Below, one piece after another: positions 58,038 to 64,000 of a stretch of DNA of 64,000 nucleotides; position 1 is the first letter of the stretch; each line of letters opens with the position of its first letter. Under the pieces are notes generated by a model. That model did no database searches, was not told the origin of the DNA, and worked only from the letters and a program-made list of their open reading frames with translations. Source of the stretch: Virgibacillus litoralis. GTDB taxonomy: Bacteria; Bacillota; Bacilli; Bacillales; Amphibacillaceae. The stretch lies in assembly GCF_017873675.1 (NCBI RefSeq), contig NZ_JAGGKK010000020.1, positions 1 through 64,000 of the forward strand. The letters are read 5' to 3'. The position numbers were made by a program, and so were the translations under genes.

Positions 58038-59237
58038 ATGGCTTCGAATCGTCGGTTATTTACATCTGAATCTGTAACGGAAGGACATCCGGATAAAATC
58101 TGTGATCAGATATCAGATGCAATTTTAGATGAAATTTTATCAAGTGATCCAAATGCCAGGGTAGCATGTGAAACAACTGTGACAACAGGATTAGTCTTAG
58201 TATCAGGAGAGATTACTACTTCTACATACGTAGATATTCCTGCTATTGTACGTCGAACAATTAAAGATATTGGGTATACGCGGGCAAAATTTGGTTTTGA
58301 TGCTGATACATGTGCAGTACTTACTGCAATCGATGAACAGTCTGCTGATATTGCTGGTGGAGTGGACAATGCCTTAGAATCGCGTCAAGGTAAAATGAGT
58401 GATGAGGAAATCGCTTCAATTGGAGCTGGTGACCAAGGGCTTATGTTTGGCTTTGCCTGTAATGAAACAGAGGAATTAATGCCTTTAGCAATTTCGCTGG
58501 CACATAAATTAGCAAAGCGGTTAGCGGATGCACGTAAAGAGAATATATTGGATTACCTGCGTCCCGATGGCAAGACACAGGTGACTATCGAGTATGATGA
58601 ACATGATAATCCTGTAAAAGTGGATACTATTGTTATTTCAACGCAGCATCATCAGGATATTGCTTCAGAACAAATAGAGAAAGATTTGATCGAACATGTA
58701 ATTCGTCCCGTTGTACCAGCGAATCTGCTGAATGAATCAACAAAATATTTCATTAACCCGACAGGTCGCTTTGTTATTGGTGGCCCACAAGGGGATGCGG
58801 GCTTGACAGGTCGTAAAATAATTGTAGACACATATGGCGGCTATGCACGCCATGGCGGTGGTGCATTCAGCGGAAAGGACTCCACGAAGGTAGATCGTTC
58901 CGGCGCATATGCAGCTCGTTATGTAGCCAAAAACATAGTAGCTGCTGATCTTGCAAAAACGTGTGAAGTTCAAGTAGCATACGCAATCGGAGTTGCTGAA
59001 CCGGTATCCATTGCAATCGATACTTTTGGAACTGGTGTGGTGAGTGAAGAAGCTTTGGTTACAGCGGTTCGCAAGTTATTTGATTTGCGTCCAGCCGGTA
59101 TTATTCGAATGCTTGACTTACAGAGACCGATATTTAGAAATACTGCAGCATACGGGCATTTTGGAAGAACAGACATCCTATTCCCTTGGGAAAAAACAGA
59201 TAAAGTAGAAGAGTTACAAGCTTTAGTAAAAAAATAA
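58038..59237 (+). CDS. metK: S-adenosylmethionine synthetase
   Basis: A 399-residue enzyme making SAM from methionine and [26 protein letters not shown] (methionine/ATP site), [59 protein letters not shown] and AYGHFGR are all intact. GGGGAGGATTTAGCCAA precedes ATG 58038. Feedback control by the upstream SAM-I riboswitch. Confidence 0.98.
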   Translation: MASNRRLFTSESVTEGHPDKICDQISDAILDEILSSDPNARVACETTVTTGLVLVSGEITTSTYVDIPAIVRRTIKDIGYTRAKFGFDADTCAVLTAIDEQSADIAGGVDNALESRQGKMSDEEIASIGAGDQGLMFGFACNETEELMPLAISLAHKLAKRLADARKENILDYLRPDGKTQVTIEYDEHDNPVKVDTIVISTQHHQDIASEQIEKDLIEHVIRPVVPANLLNESTKYFINPTGRFVIGGPQGDAGLTGRKIIVDTYGGYARHGGGAFSGKDSTKVDRSGAYAARYVAKNIVAADLAKTCEVQVAYAIGVAEPVSIAIDTFGTGVVSEEALVTAVRKLFDLRPAGIIRMLDLQRPIFRNTAAYGHFGRTDILFPWEKTDKVEELQALVKK

Positions 59238-59244
59238 TAGGTAA

Positions 59245-59280
59245 AAAAAGATATTGCTCATGCAATATCTTTTTTTATTT
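59245..59280 (+). terminator. metK terminator
   Basis: AAAGATATTGC pairs with GCAATATCTTT around TCAT, followed by TTTTTATTT. Confidence 0.9.
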
Positions 59281-59283
59281 GAC

Positions 59284-59312
59284 GAAAACTTTTCATTGAT
59301 TTCACTCGTATA
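59284..59312 (+). promoter_or_regulatory. ECF-type autoregulatory promoter
   Basis: GAAAAC with TTTT following (59284-59293) and CGTATA (59307-59312) at 17-base spacing match Bacillus ECF promoters (GAAAC...CGTnTA). It precedes the ECF sigma gene, so the sigma factor probably drives its own operon. Confidence 0.65.
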
Positions 59313-59348
59313 TAGAGTAGGAACGTTTTGAAGGGAGTGTGTAAGTCA

Positions 59349-59882
59349 TTGAATGTGAACGAGTCCAAACTTATTAAAAAAATAAAAAAAGGTGATCAGC
59401 AAGCCTTTAAGCGTTTATATGAAAAATACGCGGACTATGCACTTCGAACCGCTTACTCGATCACAAAAAATAGTAGCGATGCGTCAGATATTGTTCAAGA
59501 GACATTTATTAAAATTTACCGTAATATTGAAACTTTTGATGTGAAGAGACCATTTAAACCGTGGTTTTATCAAATATTAATAAATGAAAGCAGGAGTTAT
59601 TTATCAAAAAGGTCTAAACAAGCAATAAATATTGAATCGGACCGGTTATTGGACCAGTTAAACCGTAATGCCGAGAAAGACAGGCAGTTTGATGAGTTGG
59701 AACTGGGGCTGGATGAACTAGATGATAAGGATCGGACTATCCTGACATTAAAGTACTTGAATGGCTTTACCGAGAAGGAAATTGCCGAAATGTTCGGTGC
59801 AAATGTAAATACGATAAAGTCAAGACTTTATAAAGGAAGACAGCGGTTAAAAGTTGCGATGGGAGGGATGAAGGATGAATGA
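59349..59882 (+). CDS. ECF RNA polymerase sigma factor
   Basis: About 177 residues from TTG 59349, nine bases after GGGAGTG (an earlier TTG at 59328 lacks a site). Region 2: FKRLYEKYADYALRTAYSITKNSSDASDIVQETFIKIYRNIETFD; region 4: LDELDDKDRTILTLKYLNGFTEKEIAEMFGANVNTIKSRLYKGRQRLK. It overlaps the anti-sigma gene by eight bases. The exact paralogue (SigV/SigX/YlaC type) is not resolved. Confidence 0.9.
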   Translation: MNVNESKLIKKIKKGDQQAFKRLYEKYADYALRTAYSITKNSSDASDIVQETFIKIYRNIETFDVKRPFKPWFYQILINESRSYLSKRSKQAINIESDRLLDQLNRNAEKDRQFDELELGLDELDDKDRTILTLKYLNGFTEKEIAEMFGANVNTIKSRLYKGRQRLKVAMGGMKDE

Positions 59883-60642
59883 AAAAGAGCTGGACAAAAA
59901 AATTGAAGATGAATTAAAAAAAGATACAAATTCAGCTACGGAATTAAAGAATGATACATGGAATAAAATTAACAAAGAACTATTTCCTTCTCAGGGCTTC
60001 CGTAAAAAGAAAGGGAAGAAGAGAGGCATTATCTCCGGACTAACTGCTGCTGCAATCGTCGCAATTGCTGTTTTCGGAATGACAGATCCAGGTCAGGCCA
60101 TGATACAAAGTCTGAAGGATATGTTTGTTGAGGAGAAGGAGCAGGAGATTGAAATTGAAGGGCATAAGGAGGATACCGACGTACAGTTAGAAGCAAATGA
60201 AGAGCTCCGTTATGTTATCTATATTGATGATTCGCGCTATAAGATGGTTGAAGGAGATAGCGGTGACCGCATTGTACCTGAGCAGGAACTGGCAGACAGG
60301 TATCCGGAAGTTTCAATGGAAATCGTGCGTAAGGAAGCAACCACTGAAGAGATGGTCGAATCCATTAAGAACTCCTTGGCTGACAACAAAATGGAATTGA
60401 GACAGGAAGAACAAGTTAATACCCCTATTAATGGTGTCGTGATCAGGGGGATTGGTCCAGGATATACGAATGAGGCTGGCAAAACAGGACAGCAGTGGGA
60501 CACACCAATTGAAAAATATTATATAACAGAAACAAAAAATAATCAGGTGTTTGTTATTAAGCAAAGTTATTTCTTAGAGGCAGCTGAAGGCCATGGTGCA
60601 AGATTTGATTACATGCTGAAAAGCTTTGAGATCGTTAACTAA
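59875..60642 (+). CDS. Probable membrane anti-sigma factor
   Basis: A 255-residue single-pass membrane protein: charged cytoplasmic N-terminus (about 1-45) that should hold the sigma factor, membrane segment GIISGLTAAAIVAIAVFGM (about 52-71), and a beta-rich outer domain (about 100-255, ending FDYMLKSFEIVN) resembling DUF4367-type sensors. GGAGGGATGAAGG precedes ATG 59875. Role inferred from overlap with the ECF gene and topology. Confidence 0.8.
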   Translation: MNEKELDKKIEDELKKDTNSATELKNDTWNKINKELFPSQGFRKKKGKKRGIISGLTAAAIVAIAVFGMTDPGQAMIQSLKDMFVEEKEQEIEIEGHKEDTDVQLEANEELRYVIYIDDSRYKMVEGDSGDRIVPEQELADRYPEVSMEIVRKEATTEEMVESIKNSLADNKMELRQEEQVNTPINGVVIRGIGPGYTNEAGKTGQQWDTPIEKYYITETKNNQVFVIKQSYFLEAAEGHGARFDYMLKSFEIVN

Positions 60643-60752
60643 TACTAATTTTGTCTAATAAATTTTGAAATGGAAATGCTTTTAATAAGTAAACACATTT
60701 TAAATTCGGCAAAGACTATCATAAGAAACTTTACAAGAAAGAGGGATAAACA

Positions 60753-62672
60753 ATGTGTGGCTTTATTGGAATTCTACGTAATAATCCTGGCAAACCAAAC
60801 GATGTATATAAAAGTCTCTTTAGAGAACAAAATAATATTATGTCTCATAGAGGTCCTGATGATGAAGGGTATTTTCACGATGAGTTCGTTTCTTTTGGAT
60901 TTCGTAGGTTAAGTATAATAGATATAGAATACGGTGCGCAGCCTTTAAGCTATGATGATGAAAAAATGTGGCTTGTTTTCAATGGTGAGATATACAATTA
61001 CGTGGAACTAAGGAACGACTTACAGGCTGAGGGATATGAATTCACAACAGAGTCTGATACGGAAGTAATTGCAGCATTATTTTCGAAGCATAAGGAGGAT
61101 GCATTTCAATTCCTCAGAGGTATGTTCTCCATCTTGATTTGGGACAAAGAGCAGGAAACATTTTACGGTGCCCGTGATCCATTTGGTATTAAGCCGTTAT
61201 TTTACCACGAGATGGCGGAGGGAATCGTATTTGCCTCAGAGAAGAAGAGTATTACATTAATGATGGAAGATGAAGAGGTAAATAATGAAGCGTTACAGCA
61301 TTATTTAAGTTTCCAGTTTGCACCAGAGCCAATGACAATGACAGCAGGGATTAATAAAGTTGAACCAGGTTATTATTTTGTTAAAAAACCTAATGGTCCA
61401 ATTGCTTTTAAACAATATTGGTCTGCTACATTTAACCCCATATTAATGGAGAAAAAGGATTGGGTTAAACGAATTCAGGACGTCATGTATGACTCTGTCA
61501 GTAAGCATATGCGAAGTGATGTACCAGTAGGTTCCTTTTTATCTGGTGGTATCGATTCAACGATAATCGTAGCAATGGCAAAACGAATTAATCCAAACAT
61601 CAAGACATTTTCTGTCGGCTTTGAACGTGATGGTTATTCGGAGATTGATGTTGCTAAAGAAACAGCGGACAAATTAAACGTTGAAAATATATCTTATATT
61701 ATTTCACCAGAAGAGTATGTCGAGAAACTCCCAAAAATTATGTGGCATATGGATGATCCATTAGCAGATCCATCATGTGTACCGTTGTATTTCTTAGCTC
61801 GGGAAGCAAGCAAACACGTTACTGTTACATTATCAGGAGAAGGTGCAGATGAATTATTTGGCGGATACAATATTTACCGGGAGCCTGAATCGTTAAAGAT
61901 GTTTAATTCTATACCCACTCCAGCCAAAAGTCTATTGGCAAGAGTAGCGGATGTATTGCCTGAGGGTGTACGAGGAAAAAGCTTTCTGGAACGTGGAACA
62001 ACACCACTTTGCGAACGATACATTGGAAATGCGAAAATGTTTGAGGATAAAGAAAAAAACCAGATTCTAAAAGTGTATAGCGAAAATACATCATATCAAC
62101 AGATTACAGAAAAGTTATATGACCGTGTGCACGATATTCCACTTGTGGACCAAATGCAATATGTTGATATTCATACCTGGATGCGTGGTGATATCCTACT
62201 AAAAGCAGATAAAATGACAATGGCAAATTCTTTGGAGCTTCGTGTGCCATTTTTGGATAAGGAAGTTTACCGGGTCGCAAGTGAAATACCTGTTGCTATG
62301 AAAATTGCAAACGGAACAACAAAGAACATTTTACGCGAAGCTTTCCGTGGAATTATTCCGGACCATGTTATTGATCGTAAAAAGCTTGGTTTCCCAGTTC
62401 CTATTCGGCATTGGCTAAAAAACGAGCTTAATGGTTGGGCAAGAAAATTAATACAGGAGAGTCAAACCGATCATTTGTTGTATAAGTCCTACATTCTTAA
62501 TTTGCTTGACGCTCATTGTCTGGGAAAAGGTGATTACAGTCGAAAAATATGGACAGTACTAATGTTCATGCTTTGGCATCAAATTAATGTAGAGAATAAG
62601 TTTGACATTAATGAGTTAAGTAAACCAGATGAAGCTATTGAATTACTTTCAAAAACAAAATCGTTAGGCTAA
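60753..62672 (+). CDS. asnB: Asparagine synthetase (glutamine-hydrolysing)
   Basis: A 639-residue enzyme. N-terminal glutaminase with nucleophile Cys2 (MCGFIGILRNN), MSHRGPDDEG, VFNGEIYNY; C-terminal synthetase with PP-loop SFLSGGIDST, VTLSGEGADELFGGYN and the C-terminal KADKMTMANSLELRVPFLD. AAGAGGGATAAACA precedes ATG 60753. metK-asnB proximity matches B. subtilis. Confidence 0.97.
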   Translation: MCGFIGILRNNPGKPNDVYKSLFREQNNIMSHRGPDDEGYFHDEFVSFGFRRLSIIDIEYGAQPLSYDDEKMWLVFNGEIYNYVELRNDLQAEGYEFTTESDTEVIAALFSKHKEDAFQFLRGMFSILIWDKEQETFYGARDPFGIKPLFYHEMAEGIVFASEKKSITLMMEDEEVNNEALQHYLSFQFAPEPMTMTAGINKVEPGYYFVKKPNGPIAFKQYWSATFNPILMEKKDWVKRIQDVMYDSVSKHMRSDVPVGSFLSGGIDSTIIVAMAKRINPNIKTFSVGFERDGYSEIDVAKETADKLNVENISYIISPEEYVEKLPKIMWHMDDPLADPSCVPLYFLAREASKHVTVTLSGEGADELFGGYNIYREPESLKMFNSIPTPAKSLLARVADVLPEGVRGKSFLERGTTPLCERYIGNAKMFEDKEKNQILKVYSENTSYQQITEKLYDRVHDIPLVDQMQYVDIHTWMRGDILLKADKMTMANSLELRVPFLDKEVYRVASEIPVAMKIANGTTKNILREAFRGIIPDHVIDRKKLGFPVPIRHWLKNELNGWARKLIQESQTDHLLYKSYILNLLDAHCLGKGDYSRKIWTVLMFMLWHQINVENKFDINELSKPDEAIELLSKTKSLG

Positions 62673-62675
62673 AAA

Positions 62676-62720
62676 GGGAAACAGGCATCTGGTTTAGTAA
62701 ACCGTTATCGCCTGTTTCCC
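62676..62720 (-). terminator. Terminator shared by convergent genes
   Basis: GGGAAACAGGC pairs perfectly with GCCTGTTTCCC, with an inner GGTTT/AAACC hairpin. On the minus strand TTTTT follows. It overlaps the 3' end of the leftward peptidase gene, including its stop codon. Confidence 0.8.
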
Positions 62721-63551
62721 CATTTGTTTCCATGCAGCTTCAAACTCTTCTATTGGAGCTTTTTTTGTTTTATTTAATGGATCATTAAAATAAATAAACT
62801 CTTGGTCATATCCTGTAATTAAAACAGAATGTTCCTTCATAGTGATATCAATAGGTCCATCTTTTGTTTGCCAAGTTGTGAATTGGCTTTTGGGAAGCTT
62901 TTTATAAGAAGTATTAATAATAACCCAAACTGGCCTGTTCTGGTTTAGCTGGTTTATAATTTGTGAGAAGTCTTTACCGGTGAAATCATAAACACGCTCA
63001 GCACCAATATATTGCGCGGCTAAACTGGCAATTGGTCCATGATATACGCCTAAGCCATGTTTAATAAATGAATACATATCTCCAACAAAGCCATTATTAG
63101 GATTTCCAAAATACACTCCTTTATTGGTTCGTTTATATCGCGTTTTATCTTTTTTGACCTGTTTTGCTAATTCAAGCTTACTAACACTAACATCGCTATA
63201 TTGCAGAAGCATAGCAAGACTTGTAACTTCACAGCCACGGGGAAGCTCTGGTAATTGCTTTAGATGTGGTGCCTTAAGATGAGCACTCCTGTTAACACTG
63301 AACTGAGATAGTAAAGGTTCAGTGGGGTGCGATATTTTTGCGGCAGGTTGATTGATTAACCCATTCGCAGCTGTTAACAGAACCATCTTATTTTCATTTA
63401 TATACATTGCACCTATGGATATAGCTGTTATCGTAAAAACAATTCCATAAAGTTTGAATGACGTCTTCACCCATTTTATCGTAACTTTATTACTTAAAAG
63501 GGTAAAAATAAGTGCTATAATACAGGAAAGAATAAATAATATAAGGTGCAT
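62694..63551 (-). CDS. Membrane-anchored C39-like cysteine peptidase (YvpB-like)
   Basis: A 285-residue protein with two N-terminal hydrophobic segments (about 3-20 and 32-52) and an extracellular papain-like C39_2 domain. Catalytic residues are visible: Cys in LPRGCEVTSLAMLLQ, His in MKEHSVLITGYD, Asp/Asn in YFNDPLN. Substrate unknown; similar proteins may act on exported peptides. Confidence 0.83.
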   Translation of the reverse strand: MHLILFILSCIIALIFTLLSNKVTIKWVKTSFKLYGIVFTITAISIGAMYINENKMVLLTAANGLINQPAAKISHPTEPLLSQFSVNRSAHLKAPHLKQLPELPRGCEVTSLAMLLQYSDVSVSKLELAKQVKKDKTRYKRTNKGVYFGNPNNGFVGDMYSFIKHGLGVYHGPIASLAAQYIGAERVYDFTGKDFSQIINQLNQNRPVWVIINTSYKKLPKSQFTTWQTKDGPIDITMKEHSVLITGYDQEFIYFNDPLNKTKKAPIEEFEAAWKQMGKQAITVY

Positions 63552-63627
63552 TTTTTACAGACTCCAATACAACACAATATAGTATACTTTATATTATATC
63601 GGTTGAATGTTGTTAAAAATAAAGCCT

Positions 63628-64000
63628 TTAGAAGTCCAAATTAAGGTTAGTATTTTCTTTGTAGTATTGACCTTTCTCAACATATGATGTTCTTACCCGC
63701 TCCATTTCATCATAATCCTTATCCGTAAGAGTACGAACAACTTTAGCTGGTCTTCCTAGAGCCAACGAATGTGGCGGGATTTTTTTCCCTGGTGGTACAA
63801 GACTTCCAGCACCAATAAAGGCGTGTTCACCTATTTCTGCACCATCAAGTATCACAGACCCCATCCCAATAAGAGATTTATTACGGATCGTACAAGCATG
63901 CAATGTTACCTGATGACCAACTGTTACATCATCTTCTACTGTAACAGGCATGTTAGGACTTTGATGAATCATAGAAAGATCCTGAATGCTCACTCGCTTT
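63628..64000 (-). CDS. ytoA: Gamma-carbonic anhydrase family protein, 3' part only
   Basis: The frame is open to the window edge, so the N-terminal approximately 50 residues lie outside; the GTG at 63993 is internal. The visible hexapeptide-repeat beta helix has the zinc histidines in MIHQSPN, VGHQVTLHA, then GMGSVILDGAEIGEHAFIGAGSLVPPGKKIPPHSLALGRPAKVVR and the VEKGQYYK tail, closely matching B. subtilis YtoA. Enzymatic activity of this branch is unproven. Confidence 0.9.
   Translation of the reverse strand, partial: KRVSIQDLSMIHQSPNMPVTVEDDVTVGHQVTLHACTIRNKSLIGMGSVILDGAEIGEHAFIGAGSLVPPGKKIPPHSLALGRPAKVVRTLTDKDYDEMERVRTSYVEKGQYYKENTNLNLDF

Overview
The window comes from a low-GC Bacillota chromosome, most likely a Bacillaceae member close to Oceanobacillus/Virgibacillus. 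Evidence is AT-rich codon use, strong GGAGG ribosome binding sites, T-tract terminators, and a host gene set and order (menFDHBE, ytkD, ytlCD, pckA, metK, asnB, ytoA) like that around the men/ytk region of Bacillus subtilis. The genus is inference.

Positions 343-41759 hold one temperate siphovirus-type prophage of about 41.4 kb. It is bounded by a perfect 28-bp direct repeat (343-370 and 41732-41759). The repeat lies in the most conserved 5' part of an FMN riboswitch (RFN element), which is intact at the right end and controls ribU. The phage therefore integrated between the ribU promoter and its aptamer, and its right end carries a near-consensus promoter at the equivalent position.

Prophage layout: leftward lysogeny module (integrase, ImmA-type peptidase, lipoprotein, CI-like repressor; 444-3601); divergent operator region (3602-3760); rightward early module (Cro-like, antirepressor, excisionase-like, DUF2303, DnaD-like initiator, G39P-like helicase loader, DnaB, orphan C5 methyltransferase, many small genes; 3761-13849); ArpU-type late activator and a short tyrosine recombinase (13853-14907). 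An accessory block follows (15-19.4 kb) with a probable two-gene Kiwa anti-phage system (kwaB-kwaA) and unrecognised genes. Next come HNH, a candidate cos, terminase, portal, ClpP-like protease, capsid, connectors, tail genes with a -1 programmed frameshift, tape measure, Dit, tail spike, XhlA, holin and an M23 endolysin (19.4-38.7 kb). The right-end lysogenic block (38.7-41.6 kb) holds small regulators, a YjcZ-like sporulation-type peptide with a sigma-K-like promoter, a LexA-boxed gene and a membrane coiled-coil protein. The large terminase has an internal deletion with a frameshift, so this prophage is probably unable to package unless the read is wrong.

The host part (41.7-64 kb) has ribU under its FMN riboswitch; menaquinone genes menI and menA divergent from menF-menD-menH-menB-menE (menC is not in this cluster); a Fur-boxed orphan siderophore-type ATPase; ytkD; the ABC pair ytlC/ytlD; pckA; metK under a SAM-I riboswitch; an ECF sigma/anti-sigma pair with an autoregulatory-type promoter; asnB; a C39-like peptidase; and the 3' part of ytoA cut by the window edge. 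A small interspersed palindromic repeat family occurs only in the host part. No tRNA, rRNA, CRISPR array or insertion sequence was recognised.
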